The notes under the pieces are model-generated. The model worked only from the letters and a program-made list of their open reading frames with translations. It searched no databases and was not told the DNA's origin. From NCBI RefSeq assembly GCF_000378045.1, contig NZ_KB899090.1, positions 1-64,000 on the forward strand: a stretch of DNA of 64,000 nucleotides, written 5' to 3'. This document shows, piece after piece, positions 9,158 through 18,517 of this stretch (positions are counted from its first letter, which is position 1; each line of letters starts with the position of its first letter). This stretch comes from Marinobacterium rhizophilum DSM 18822 (GTDB lineage Bacteria > Pseudomonadota > Gammaproteobacteria > Pseudomonadales > Balneatricaceae). Both the position numbers and the translations under genes were made by a program.

Positions 9158-10009
9158 TTACTCGCTGAGGCTGGATACAAACGCCTGGGTCTGCCGGGCC
9201 AGCCAATCCTTCGCCTGCCGGGTCGAAAAAGTATGATCCGCACTCTCCAGGCAAACCCGGGACACCGATCGCTCCCCGACCAGTTGCGCCCAGGCAGAGT
9301 CTTGGGCGAGCTGCTGGGAAAATGCTTTAGCCGTCAGATCATTGCCGCTTAGCACCAACAGCACCCTGCCCGGGTATTTCCTCAAGCCCTCGAACATGCG
9401 CTGCTGATAGCAACTTTCAGAGGGTTCTTGCGCTTTGATTGTGCCTTTGTCACCGAGCAGTGCCTGCCAAAGCGTGCAAACGAACTCCCATACGCTGCCC
9501 ACAAGGTTTCCCTTGCCCTGCATCAACTTGCGCCAAAAGCCCGGATCCAGAAACCGGCGCGTGTAATAGTGGGAGACTTGAGCCCTGGCCTTCGCCTGGC
9601 GATTCTCCAGCCAGGGATTCAGTAGTACGAGACCGGCCAGGCGCGGATCCCGGTGAGCGTATATCAAGGCCGCTGAAGCGCCATCGCACAATCCCCAGAG
9701 CACGATTTTCTCGAGCTCGGGACAAAGTTCCTGGAAACAATTAACCGCAGCGGCAATGTCGGCATCCAGATCATCGAACACCTTCTTCTCCCCGCTGCTA
9801 TCCCCCATCCCTGTGACATCAAAGCGCAACACGGGGATTCCCTGGTCTGCCAGCGCCCTCGCTAAATGAACAAATTGGCGGTGACTCCCGACCCGATACT
9901 GCGGACCGCCCACCACTATGACGACCCCGATATCAGCGCGATCAACCGAGTGCAGGATAGCTGTCAGCTGTTGGCCCTGGCTTGTGAAACAGCATGCGTG
10001 CTCAGGCAT
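9158..10009 (-). CDS. Exosortase A-associated hydrolase 1 (alpha/beta hydrolase)
   Basis: 283 residues, alpha/beta-hydrolase fold: VVGGPQYRVGSHRQF near 32-46, FDVTGMGDSSG near 63-73, nucleophile elbow WGLCDG at 105-110, and a C-terminal ADHTF that can supply the His. The elbow carries Cys108 instead of Ser, which matches my recollection of this XrtA-linked family. It overlaps hydrolase 2 by 8 bases, so the two are probably translated together and may work as a pair. Likely acts on an acyl thioester or ester in EPS or lipid modification, but no substrate is known to me. Confidence 0.85.
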   Translation of the reverse strand: MPEHACCFTSQGQQLTAILHSVDRADIGVVIVVGGPQYRVGSHRQFVHLARALADQGIPVLRFDVTGMGDSSGEKKVFDDLDADIAAAVNCFQELCPELEKIVLWGLCDGASAALIYAHRDPRLAGLVLLNPWLENRQAKARAQVSHYYTRRFLDPGFWRKLMQGKGNLVGSVWEFVCTLWQALLGDKGTIKAQEPSESCYQQRMFEGLRKYPGRVLLVLSGNDLTAKAFSQQLAQDSAWAQLVGERSVSRVCLESADHTFSTRQAKDWLARQTQAFVSSLSE

Positions 10010-10814
10010 GGCACACCCCGTCGGCTTCCTTCAGACACTTCAGCGTCAATACACTCAGACTTTCCGCCTGGTAGGTATCCGGAACTTGCCAAAACGGAAC
10101 ACCGGTGCACACCTCTCTGGTCAGCCGGTCACCGGGCCATTGATCATGAAGCCCGCAGACATTCAGTGACACCTTCTCGCTCGCGGCCTCGATCCAGATA
10201 ACACTGACCGTTTCCATCCAGGCCGAAGGCTGTATAGAGAGAGCACTGATCTGAGAAACCAAACCTGAACTCATTGGGTATCCGGCCACTTCCACGGGCT
10301 CACCCTCAAGACAACGCCTGTACCAGTTAACCTGCTCGTCTCCTCGCCCCAGCATCATCTCGCTCATCTGCTTGAGACGAAAAAACTGGCTCATCATCTG
10401 GTGACCATTGATGACTGGCTTCCAGAGCAACAGACGGTTCACCACTTCTGCATCACGATCGTCAACGTAGCGGGCTGCCAACAAGGCTCCAAATCGCAAT
10501 CCCCAAAGCGTCACCGAGGAGCGCCGCTTTTGCCCGATCCACGTCAGCGTTGCTTCGATATCGTCGAGCCACCCCGGCACCGTGGCATCATCGATTTCCC
10601 CTTCACTGTCACCGGTACCGAAGTAATCAAGCAGCACGACAAAATAGCCAGCCTCAGTCAACATTCGGGCCTGCCTGGCCACCACGGCACGGGAGAGATT
10701 CATCTCTTCCGCAAAGGCAGGCAGGAACAGCACAGCGTGCTCGGCCGAGCAGTCGCCGAAGGTAGCCAGATAAAGGCGCCCCTGACCTCCGGCAATGAAG
10801 TGCCCCTGGTACAT
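10002..10814 (-). CDS. Exosortase A-associated hydrolase 2 (alpha/beta hydrolase-like)
   Basis: 270 residues. The start ATG at 10814 overlaps the stop of the acyl carrier protein as TGATG, which implies translational coupling; a GTG one codon upstream is possible. Fold features include LLDYFGTGDSEGE near 61-73 and the elbow WGLRFG at 104-109. The nucleophile position is Arg107, so by sequence it lacks the usual Ser or Cys and may be non-catalytic or use another mechanism. Its fixed place between the ACP and hydrolase 1 suggests handling of an ACP-bound acyl group; this is inference. Confidence 0.83.
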   Translation of the reverse strand: MYQGHFIAGGQGRLYLATFGDCSAEHAVLFLPAFAEEMNLSRAVVARQARMLTEAGYFVVLLDYFGTGDSEGEIDDATVPGWLDDIEATLTWIGQKRRSSVTLWGLRFGALLAARYVDDRDAEVVNRLLLWKPVINGHQMMSQFFRLKQMSEMMLGRGDEQVNWYRRCLEGEPVEVAGYPMSSGLVSQISALSIQPSAWMETVSVIWIEAASEKVSLNVCGLHDQWPGDRLTREVCTGVPFWQVPDTYQAESLSVLTLKCLKEADGVCHA

Positions 10815-11062
10815 CACTTGCCCAAATGCTCCGTCACAAAATTCACCAGTGCGCCCAGGGTTTCAAAGCATTCGACACTGACTTCATCGTCGCCGATAAT
10901 GATTCCGAACTCATCCTCCAGGGTGGTGAGAAAGGTTACAATGGCCATCGAGTCCAGTTCGGCAACATGTCCGATCAGCGGAGCATCGCGATCCATTGAA
11001 GCGATATCGCCCCTGGCCGTGGAGGCTACCAGCAGACTTTTAACAGTCGTTTCATAATCCAT
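10814..11062 (-). CDS. Acyl carrier protein, exosortase A-associated
   Basis: 82 residues, usual ACP length, with the phosphopantetheine attachment motif LDSM (Ser38) at the start of helix II and acidic helices after it. It would carry an acyl or aminoacyl group as a thioester in the cytoplasm. It lies between the asparagine-synthetase-like gene (18-base gap) and hydrolase 2 (overlapping stop/start). With the acyl-CoA ligase at 15.6 kb it forms a plausible acyl activation and transfer route. Confidence 0.9.
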   Translation of the reverse strand: MDYETTVKSLLVASTARGDIASMDRDAPLIGHVAELDSMAIVTFLTTLEDEFGIIIGDDEVSVECFETLGALVNFVTEHLGK

Positions 11063-11080
11063 ATTTTGGTTTCCCAGCGA

Positions 11081-12829
11081 TCAATAATTTCGATCGAGCC
11101 ACAACGCCAACACCATCAGCACCCACACCAGCTCACCATAATACGAAGCGTGCCCGCTCTTATGGCGGTTAATCGCCTCATCGATAAACTTCTTCTGGAA
11201 AAGGTCGTATCGACGCAGGGAGTCAATCGCCTCATAGGCCAGCTTTTGCAATTGTGGGTGGTCTTTGGTCCAGAGTCCGAATGGCAATCCAAATCCATGC
11301 TTGGTCTTGTGGAGAATCTTGTCCGGAAGAAAGCCGCCCATCGCCCGTTTGTACAGATGGCGCAGGTTGCCACGGGTCAGCTTGATGCTTGCCGGGACAC
11401 GCAGTGAATAATCCACCAGACGGTCGTCCAGCATTGGGTAGACCACGTCCACCCCGGCCAGCCGGCACATGCTGTTGACCTTGACCAGGTCATTGTCCGC
11501 CAGGGTATGTTTCCAGTCGAGGTAAAGCAGGCGATCCAGCGGGCTGGCATCGGGTAGCACATCGTAAAGCTGCTGGCACTGGCGGTCGGGTTCAAACAGG
11601 TCGACGCCCTTGACGACACTGGCCGAAAATATGGCTTTGCGGTCAAGCAGATTGAGAAAGTTGTAGTATTGGACGTTCTCCGGAATCGTCATCTTCAGCT
11701 GTCGGGTAAAACTCTTGGCTTTTCCCAGCAGCGCGGGAGAATCCGGTAGCGAAGAGCGCAGCAGGGTAAGATCCAGCATTCCAATCAGAGGCTTGAGCCT
11801 TTGCCGCCAGCGATCCCGCTGCAACTGCGTGGCATAGCGTTGGTTGCCGGCGAAGAGTTCGTCGCCACCGTCGCCGGCGATCAACCGGTTGACCCCTTGG
11901 GATCTGGCCAGTTGCGCGCAGAAATAGGTGGGAATGACCGAGCTGTTGCCGAAGGGCTGATCCATACTGCCGACCACCTGCGGCAGCGCCGCCACGACGT
12001 CTTGCGGTGTCATGCAATATTCATGACCGTTGAGGCCGAAGTGCTCGACCGCCGCACGGGCATAGTCGATCTCATTGTATTGTGCGATCGGGAAGCCGAT
12101 GGAGAATACTTCAGGGCTTGGAATCGATTGAGAGACCAGCCCGGCAAGACTGGAACTGTCCAGGCCGCCGCTGAGAAAACAGCCTGTTTTATCCTTGGTA
12201 CAATAATCAGCCACGACGTCCTGCATCAGTACAAACAATTCGTCGGCCAACTGCTGTTCGCTCTGCGACGTCTGCTGCTCAAACGCAGGCTGCCACCAAG
12301 TCTCGGTTGACAACGCTCCCTGGCGCCAGGTGACCCGCTGGGCCGGTTCAAGACAATAAACACCTTCATAGACAGTCTTCGGGCTCGGGATCATATGATG
12401 GTACAGATAGTTGACCACCGCCTGCCGGGAGAGGGTCAGAGGCTCTGTAACGGCGCCGCGCAGCGCTTGAAGGTTGTCCGCTATGATCAGGCCGCAGGAG
12501 AGTGATCGGTAGTAGAGCCGATGGGTCGCAAAGCGGTCGGCAAAAACATGGCAGGTGCCAGAGCGCCGGTCGTCGATGATCAAGGCGTAATGGCCGGTCA
12601 ACCCGTGAATAAACTCGCTGCCTTGAGCGCGATAGAGCTGCCCGATCAACCCGGGGGAGGCCGCAGTTCTGCATTCTTTTTGCAGCGGTTGCCCGTAACA
12701 GTAGACCTCACAGCCCTGCACCAACGCTCGTTGCCACTGGTTGCTGGCGTCGCGGTCATTCGAGTGATTGATGAGGACCTGAACCGCAGCACTCGCGGGC
12801 TCTCGTGTTAACTCCGCACTCTCCGGCAT
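11081..12829 (-). CDS. Asparagine synthetase-like protein lacking the glutaminase Cys
   Basis: 582 residues. The synthetase half is intact: pyrophosphate loop SGGLDSSS at 220-227, a later AGDGGDELFAGNQRY segment, and the C-terminal KHGFGLPFG motif. The N-terminal half keeps the glutaminase-like fold (GHYALIIDDRRSG; VFADRFATHRLYY), but there is no MCG start: the protein begins MPESAELT, so the catalytic Cys2 of class II amidotransferases is missing. Beta-lactam synthetase shows the same loss, so this enzyme may use free ammonia or another amine and form an amide by adenylation. It heads the minus-strand operon, immediately before the ACP. Family sure; reaction unknown. Confidence 0.85.
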   Translation of the reverse strand: MPESAELTREPASAAVQVLINHSNDRDASNQWQRALVQGCEVYCYGQPLQKECRTAASPGLIGQLYRAQGSEFIHGLTGHYALIIDDRRSGTCHVFADRFATHRLYYRSLSCGLIIADNLQALRGAVTEPLTLSRQAVVNYLYHHMIPSPKTVYEGVYCLEPAQRVTWRQGALSTETWWQPAFEQQTSQSEQQLADELFVLMQDVVADYCTKDKTGCFLSGGLDSSSLAGLVSQSIPSPEVFSIGFPIAQYNEIDYARAAVEHFGLNGHEYCMTPQDVVAALPQVVGSMDQPFGNSSVIPTYFCAQLARSQGVNRLIAGDGGDELFAGNQRYATQLQRDRWRQRLKPLIGMLDLTLLRSSLPDSPALLGKAKSFTRQLKMTIPENVQYYNFLNLLDRKAIFSASVVKGVDLFEPDRQCQQLYDVLPDASPLDRLLYLDWKHTLADNDLVKVNSMCRLAGVDVVYPMLDDRLVDYSLRVPASIKLTRGNLRHLYKRAMGGFLPDKILHKTKHGFGLPFGLWTKDHPQLQKLAYEAIDSLRRYDLFQKKFIDEAINRHKSGHASYYGELVWVLMVLALWLDRNY

Positions 12830-13026
12830 CGGCGTTGCCCTACCTCGTACACTTCAGAATAAACATGGCACAGTGTAGTACGCATCTTTATGGATGACCT
12901 GCGCGAACAAAAGATTCGCGAACACCTCCGCCCTGCACTATCTTTTTCCACGTGTGTATCAATCCCACTGCTACGTCTTGACGTTAACGGTTTCTAAGGT
13001 TCGCTAACTGCGGAAGGTTTTTGCAC

Positions 13027-14049
13027 ATGGTTGTGATCAAGCCACTGAACTTGAAGGAGCACGATCGTTGGGATCAGTTTGTCGCGACCTGCGAAGATGC
13101 CACGTTTTTCCATCGGGCCGGCTGGAAATCTGTGATCGAGTCGACGACCGATCACACCCCTTACTACCTCTATGCAGAGCAGGACGGCCAGATCTGTGGC
13201 ATTTTGCCGCTGGTTGAGGTCAAGAGTCTGCTGTTTGGCCATTCACTGGTCTCCACCCCGTTTTGCGTCTACGGTGGCGTGGCATCAACCAGCGGCGCGG
13301 CGACCGCCAAGCTTCTCGATCACGCCAAGACACTGGCGAAAACGCTGCGGGTCGACTATCTGGAACTCAGACACCGCCATGCCAAAACCCCGGACTGGCC
13401 CGCCAAGAGCAAGCACGCCACCTTTCGCCGCCCTCTGAGTGACGATGACGGCAACCTGCAGGCGATGAAACGCAAGCAGCGCGCGGTTATCCGACAGGCG
13501 ATCAGCAATGACCATACTGCAACCATTGAGACTGGCCTTGATCCGTTTTTTCATGTCTATTCCACCAGTGTCAGAAACCTGGGGACACCGGTTTTTTCAC
13601 GGCGTTTTTTCCAGGCCCTGCAGGCGGTTTTCAAGCACGATTGTGAAATACTTACCATCCATCACCAGGGCAGGCCGGTCAGTAGCCTGATGAGTTTTTA
13701 TTTCCGCGATGAGGTGCTGCCCTACTACGGGGGGGGACTGCCAGAATCGCGCAGCCTAAAAAGCATGGATTTCATGTATTGGAACCTGATGCAGCGTGCC
13801 ACAGCCAAGGGGCTTGCGACCTACGATTTCGGTCGCAGTAAAATTGACAGCGGCCCCTACCACTACAAGCGACACTGGGGCTTCGAACCCGAGCCGCTCT
13901 GTTACGAATACCACTTGGTCAAAGCGACCCAGCTACCGGACAACAGCCCCAATAACCCCAAGTACCGCTACTTTATCAAGCTCTGGCAGCGCCTGCCGCT
14001 GGGGTTGTCCCAGCAACTGGGCCCCTATCTGTCGAAGAACCTGGCATGA
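13027..14049 (+). CDS. FemAB-like protein, XrtA/PEP-CTERM-associated
   Basis: About 340 residues, related to FemAB/GNAT peptidyltransferases that move amino acids or acyl groups. Recognisable segments are FFHRAGWKSVIES near the start, GILPLVEVKS, STPFCVYGG, and YYGGGLPESRSLKSMDFMYW in the second half. GGAAGG lies 9 bases before the ATG at 13027; TTG at 13021 is an alternative. It is the first gene of the plus-strand XrtA operon and overlaps xrtA by 4 bases (ATGA). It starts about 200 bases from the divergent asparagine-synthetase-like gene, so the spacer holds both promoters. Target unknown. Confidence 0.85.
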   Translation: MVVIKPLNLKEHDRWDQFVATCEDATFFHRAGWKSVIESTTDHTPYYLYAEQDGQICGILPLVEVKSLLFGHSLVSTPFCVYGGVASTSGAATAKLLDHAKTLAKTLRVDYLELRHRHAKTPDWPAKSKHATFRRPLSDDDGNLQAMKRKQRAVIRQAISNDHTATIETGLDPFFHVYSTSVRNLGTPVFSRRFFQALQAVFKHDCEILTIHHQGRPVSSLMSFYFRDEVLPYYGGGLPESRSLKSMDFMYWNLMQRATAKGLATYDFGRSKIDSGPYHYKRHWGFEPEPLCYEYHLVKATQLPDNSPNNPKYRYFIKLWQRLPLGLSQQLGPYLSKNLA

Positions 14050-15587
14050 CCGCTTTCGATACCGCCATGAACCGCGATACGCCAAGCCGCCGACTCGAGC
14101 ACCGCAAAGCGCTGTGGACGCTGACTCTGCTGCTGATAGTTTATGCGGCAGTCTTCTGGTCCAGCCTGATGTCCATGGCGGCGATCTGGTGGCGCTCGGA
14201 AACCTATGCCCATGGAATGCTGATCCCCCTGATCAGTCTCTGGCTGATCATCCGCAAACGTTCTCATTTAACCACCCTCGAAACGGGACCGGACTGGGCA
14301 GCTCTGATTCCATTGCTGGGATTGTGCCTGGTCTGGCTGCTGGGGCGGGCCGCCGATGTGCTGGCGGTGGAGCAGATGGCCACCACACTGATCCTGATTA
14401 CGCTGGTGATCGTCGCCCTGGGCAGAACGGTCGCCCGGGCGCTGGCATTTCCCTTGGCCTATCTGATATTCGCCGTCCCCTTTGGCGATCAATTAACGCC
14501 ATACCTGCAGCAGATCACCGCAGATATCACGGTAAAAACGCTAAAGCTCAGCGGCGTGCCGGTCTATTTCAACGGCTTCCTTATCGAAATCCCCACCGGT
14601 CGTTTCGAGGTTGCCGAGGCCTGTAGCGGACTTCGCTATCTGATCGCTTCCGTTGCCATCGGGACCCTTTACGCTCACCTAACGTATCGTAGCCTGCACA
14701 AGCGCCTGGTCTTTATCGCCGCATCCGTATTGGTGCCAATACTCGCCAACGGCATTCGAGCCTACCTCATCGTGATGATCGCCCACCTTTCCGATATGAA
14801 ATATGCCACCGGGATCGATCATCTGATTTACGGCTGGCTGTTTTTCGGACTGGTGGTGATGCTGATGTTCTGGGTCGGCAGCTGGTGGCGAGATCCGGAG
14901 GCGGCATTCAATCCAGGAGAGGAGGCCAGCACCGTGAGCCGCTTGATGGGGGAGCGGTCGCGCTCCCAGGGCTATGCGACTTCGGCAGCTGCGCTAGTGA
15001 TTTTGCTGCTAACCTGTAGCTGGGGCCAGTTGATGAAACGCGCACCACAGTTTTCTGCGTTGCCCATTCAGCAATTCTCCTTGCCCCCCTGGATCCGGCA
15101 ACCCGCCGAAGCGCTGGACTGGCACCCGGATTTTGTCGGTGCCGACCGTATTTTCCATGCAACTTATCGAGTGGACCGCGACGACGCCATAGGTCTTTAT
15201 ATCGCCGATTATCAATCCGAACATCAGGGTAAGGAGCTGATTAACGACGTGAACCGGTGGTATACCGCGAATGTCTGGACACCAGTGGGCCACGCTACTC
15301 GAACGGTCCCGGTCGGTTCCGGTCAACTCGAGGTCAATGAACTCGAACTGAGGACGCTGGATGGCAACATGCGACGGATCTGGTACTGGTATTACGCCTA
15401 CATGCGGCCGGTCGCCAACCCCCTGGAGGTTAAGCTGCTGCAAGCCCTGAACAAACTGAGCGGGGCGCACGAAGTGGCCAGCGCCTACGCACTGGCGGTG
15501 GATTATGAGGACAGCCGCACCGCCGATGCGGTCCTGATCCGCTTCCTCAACGACAGCTGGCCCGAACTGGTGACAGCCAGCCCCTGA
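14046..15587 (+). CDS. xrtA: Exosortase A (XrtA) with C-terminal EpsI domain
   Basis: 513 residues. Residues 20-285 hold about eight membrane helices and the exosortase active site: Cys193 in EACSGLRY, Arg238 in NGIRAY, His259 in GIDHLIYGW. Residues 290-513 are an EpsI-type periplasmic domain after one more helix, ending in a globular part with DWHPDFVGADR and WYWYYAYMR. Exosortases are inner-membrane transpeptidase-like enzymes that cut PEP-CTERM proteins at their sorting tail. The start overlaps the FemAB stop by 4 bases. All three catalytic residues are present, so it should be active; a substrate is encoded at 39.9 kb. Confidence 0.95.
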   Translation: MTAFDTAMNRDTPSRRLEHRKALWTLTLLLIVYAAVFWSSLMSMAAIWWRSETYAHGMLIPLISLWLIIRKRSHLTTLETGPDWAALIPLLGLCLVWLLGRAADVLAVEQMATTLILITLVIVALGRTVARALAFPLAYLIFAVPFGDQLTPYLQQITADITVKTLKLSGVPVYFNGFLIEIPTGRFEVAEACSGLRYLIASVAIGTLYAHLTYRSLHKRLVFIAASVLVPILANGIRAYLIVMIAHLSDMKYATGIDHLIYGWLFFGLVVMLMFWVGSWWRDPEAAFNPGEEASTVSRLMGERSRSQGYATSAAALVILLLTCSWGQLMKRAPQFSALPIQQFSLPPWIRQPAEALDWHPDFVGADRIFHATYRVDRDDAIGLYIADYQSEHQGKELINDVNRWYTANVWTPVGHATRTVPVGSGQLEVNELELRTLDGNMRRIWYWYYAYMRPVANPLEVKLLQALNKLSGAHEVASAYALAVDYEDSRTADAVLIRFLNDSWPELVTASP

Positions 15588-15602
15588 ATTTCTGGACAGA
15601 CG

Positions 15603-17231
15603 ATGGATACGCACATGCACTATCTACTGCACCATCTGATCGAAACCGGGGCCGCGCGCACACCTGAACGGCCTGCCCTGTCCCACAAGCAGGACCAGGT
15701 CTGTTACGGGGAACTTTCTACCCGGGTGCAACAGCTTGCCGGGGGGCTGCGTGATCTGGGCCTGCAGCGCCATGAACGGGTAGCCATCTACCTGCCCAAA
15801 CAGCACGAAACCGTGATCAGCCTGTTCGCCGTCGCTCAGGCGGGTGGGGTTTTTGTACCGGTCAACCCGGTCCTCAAGGCGCCACAGGTCCAGCATATCC
15901 TCAACGACTGCAATGTCCGCATCCTGATCACCAGCCATGCACGTCTGCAGCAACTGGCCCCGAGTCTCGCGAGCCTGCGTGACTTGAAGCAGGTGGTTCT
16001 GGTAGATGACAATCCCCCCTCAGCACATGCACCCTACTCCGTTGCCACCTGGCATCAGCTCCAGGACGCGCCTGCCTGCAGCGCGCCACCCGGCGCCGTA
16101 ACCGACTCTGATATGGCTGCCATCCTCTATACCTCGGGCAGCACGGGAAAACCCAAGGGGGTGGTGCTGTCTCACCGCAACCTGATGGTCGGCGCCCAGA
16201 GCGTCGCGGGTTATCTCGGCAACCGGCCCGATGACCGAATCCTGGCGGTCCTGCCGCTGAGCTTCGATGCCGGCCTCAGTCAGATCACAACGGCGTTCGA
16301 AGCCGGTGCCTGCTGCTATCTGATGGACTTTCTGCTGCCCAACGATGTGCGGCGTCAGGTCACCCGACACCAGATAACCGGGATCACAGCGGTGCCTCCG
16401 TTATGGAGCCAGATCGCCGCGCTGAACTGGAACGATGAGACTGCAAGCTCGGTGCGCTACTTTGCCAATACCGGTGGACATATGCCGCGATCCCTGCTGG
16501 CCAGACTGCGCACCTTGTTCCCCAACGCCCAACCCTTTCTGATGTACGGTCTGACCGAGGCCTTCCGTTCCACCTATCTGCCACCGGACCAGATCGATCT
16601 CAAACCCGGATCCATCGGCAAAGCGATCCCCAACGCTGAGGTGCTGGTACTGCGGGAGGATGGGATCCCCTGCCTACCCCATGAGCCCGGGGAACTGGTA
16701 CACCGCGGCCCCCTGGTGAGCCAAGGCTACTGGAACGACCCGGAAAAGACTCGCGAGCGATTCAAACCCTTCCCCGGTCAGGCCGAAGGCCTGGTGTTCA
16801 AGGAGCTGGCGGTCTGGTCGGGCGATACGGTTACACGGGATGAGGAGGGCTATCTCTATTTTGTCGGTCGCCGGGATGAAATGATCAAGACCTCCGGCTA
16901 CCGGGTCAGCCCCAGCGAGATCGAAGAGATTGCCTACCAAAGCGGGCAGATCCGCGATGCCGTAGCTATCGGCGTGCCCCATGCAGCGCTCGGCCAGGCG
17001 ATCCTGCTGATCGTGACGGTTCCCGCAACACTGGACTCGGCAGCATTATCCATCGACGCCCTGCTGCTGCGCTGCCGTGAACAGCTGCCCAACTTCATGG
17101 TGCCGCACAAGTGTATCGTCGAAGCCGAACTGCCACGCAACCCCAACGGCAAAATCGACCGTCGATTGCTCGCCGAACGGTACGCGGAATTTTTCGATGA
17201 TCAGTCGGAGCCAGCCCATGCCGAAGGTTAA
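15603..17231 (+). CDS. Acyl-CoA ligase (AMP-forming), exosortase A-associated
   Basis: 542 residues, ANL superfamily. The P-loop YTSGSTGKPKG lies at 176-186, MYGLTEAFRS near 315, SGDTVTRDEEGYLYFVGRRDEMIK near 410-435 (split by the hinge), and the C-terminal catalytic Lys in NPNGKIDRR. It activates a carboxylic acid as the acyl adenylate and loads CoA or a carrier protein. It follows xrtA by 15 bases and overlaps the decarboxylase by 14. With the ACP at 10.8 kb it may supply an acyl group for EPS or lipid modification; the acid is not predictable here. Confidence 0.9.
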   Translation: MDTHMHYLLHHLIETGAARTPERPALSHKQDQVCYGELSTRVQQLAGGLRDLGLQRHERVAIYLPKQHETVISLFAVAQAGGVFVPVNPVLKAPQVQHILNDCNVRILITSHARLQQLAPSLASLRDLKQVVLVDDNPPSAHAPYSVATWHQLQDAPACSAPPGAVTDSDMAAILYTSGSTGKPKGVVLSHRNLMVGAQSVAGYLGNRPDDRILAVLPLSFDAGLSQITTAFEAGACCYLMDFLLPNDVRRQVTRHQITGITAVPPLWSQIAALNWNDETASSVRYFANTGGHMPRSLLARLRTLFPNAQPFLMYGLTEAFRSTYLPPDQIDLKPGSIGKAIPNAEVLVLREDGIPCLPHEPGELVHRGPLVSQGYWNDPEKTRERFKPFPGQAEGLVFKELAVWSGDTVTRDEEGYLYFVGRRDEMIKTSGYRVSPSEIEEIAYQSGQIRDAVAIGVPHAALGQAILLIVTVPATLDSAALSIDALLLRCREQLPNFMVPHKCIVEAELPRNPNGKIDRRLLAERYAEFFDDQSEPAHAEG

Positions 17232-18459
17232 CCCCCCATTAGGTCACGGGACCCGGTGGCCGGACATACGCCACAACGAGCTTTACATCGGCGGGCTGCC
17301 GCTGTCCCGGCTCGCCGCTCAAATGGCCCTAACCCCCTTCTACGCATACGACCGTCAGCTGATTGCCCAACGTATCGCAGAATTGCGCCGTCTGCTGCCT
17401 GCCGGTGTCCAGCTGCACTATGCGCTCAAGGCCAACCCAATGCCGGCGCTGGTGGACTTCATCGCGCCCCTGGTCGATGGTTTCGACGTTGCATCGCACC
17501 AGGAGATGCTGGTGGCGATCAATAGTGGTCAGCCAGCCAGTGAAATCAGCTTTGCCGGTCCCGGCAAGACCCGGCGCGAAATCGAAGCCGCGGTCGCCGC
17601 CGGCATTGTCATCAATGCCGAGTCCTTCGCTCAGGTCGAACAAGTGACGCTCGCCGGCGTCGCCCTGGGTGTCACACCCCGAGTTGCCATAAGGCTCAAT
17701 CCGGCGTTTGAATTGAAATCCTCCGGCATGCGCATGACCGGCGGCGCCAAGCCGTTCGGGATCGATACCGAGCAATTCCCCGAACTGATCGAGAGGATGC
17801 GGGATCTGGACCTGGAGCCAGAAGGGCTGCACCTGTTTGCCGGCTCCCAAAACCTGAATCCGGCAGCCATCTGCGAAGCACAACTGGCGACGATCAACCT
17901 TGCCTGCGAGCTGATTGAGCGCTTCGCGCTCAAGCTGCGTTTTATCAATATCGGGGGCGGCTTCGGTATTCCCTACTTTCCAGGAGAGTCGCCCCTGGAA
18001 CTAACTGGCATCACCGACCAGCTGCACCGGCTGCAAAGGCAAACCCGGCAGGTTTCACCAGAAACCGCGCTGGTGCTGGAACTGGGGCGTTACCTGGTGG
18101 GTGAAGCGGGAATCTATGTCTGCAGGGTGCTGGAGCGTAAAACCTCCCGGGGCACGGTCTACCTGATCACAGACGGCGGTCTGCACCATCACCTCGCCAA
18201 CTCCGGTAACTTCGGCCAGGTGCTGCGCAAGAATTATCCCGTACTGATCGGCAACCGCGTAGCGGGGGAAGAACAGGAAACAGTCACCATCGTTGGGCCA
18301 CTCTGCACCCCACTGGATATCCTCGCCGAGAAAGTGACGCTGCCAAAAGCGCAACCAGGGGATTGGGTGGTCGTTCGCCAGTCCGGCGCCTATGGCCTGA
18401 CCGCAAGTCCGCAACAGTTTTTGAGCCACCCTCGCGCAACAGAAGTGCTAATCGGGTGA
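17218..18459 (+). CDS. PLP-dependent decarboxylase, exosortase A-associated
   Basis: 413 residues, fold-type III (alanine-racemase-like barrel) of the diaminopimelate/ornithine decarboxylase family. Lys71 in LHYALKANP binds PLP; INIGGGFGIPY and the phosphate-binding GGFG follow; ELGRYLVGEAGIY and a late GPLCTPLD (Cys at the subunit interface) complete the active site. The start at 17218 is inside the end of the ligase gene; longer upstream starts are unlikely. Expected to decarboxylate an amino acid to an amine, possibly joined to an acyl group by the linked ligase. Substrate unknown. Confidence 0.9.
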   Translation: MPKVNPPLGHGTRWPDIRHNELYIGGLPLSRLAAQMALTPFYAYDRQLIAQRIAELRRLLPAGVQLHYALKANPMPALVDFIAPLVDGFDVASHQEMLVAINSGQPASEISFAGPGKTRREIEAAVAAGIVINAESFAQVEQVTLAGVALGVTPRVAIRLNPAFELKSSGMRMTGGAKPFGIDTEQFPELIERMRDLDLEPEGLHLFAGSQNLNPAAICEAQLATINLACELIERFALKLRFINIGGGFGIPYFPGESPLELTGITDQLHRLQRQTRQVSPETALVLELGRYLVGEAGIYVCRVLERKTSRGTVYLITDGGLHHHLANSGNFGQVLRKNYPVLIGNRVAGEEQETVTIVGPLCTPLDILAEKVTLPKAQPGDWVVVRQSGAYGLTASPQQFLSHPRATEVLIG

Positions 18460-18493
18460 TACAGTAGCCTTACAACGTCTACACTGATGGTAC

Positions 18494-18517
18494 CGATTCT
18501 CATGAGTCTGAGAATCG
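18494..18517. repeat. 9-bp inverted repeat after the XrtA operon
   Basis: CGATTCTCA (18494-18502) and TGAGAATCG (18509-18517) form a perfect stem with a 6-base loop, 35 bases after the decarboxylase stop. There is no T-run, so it is not a classic terminator. It may stabilise the mRNA end or be a protein site. The rest of the 18460-18811 spacer shows no gene. Confidence 0.45.

Noticed and set aside
6802-9243. Longer form of the ATP-grasp fusion starting at 9243
   Set aside because: It would overlap the hydrolase gene by 86 bases with no ribosome-binding site, whereas ATG 9066 has CAGGAG.
12870-12885. TGGCACAGTGTAGTA in the divergent spacer before the FemAB-like gene
   Set aside because: The -24 half is perfect but the -12 half (AGTA for TTGC) is absent.
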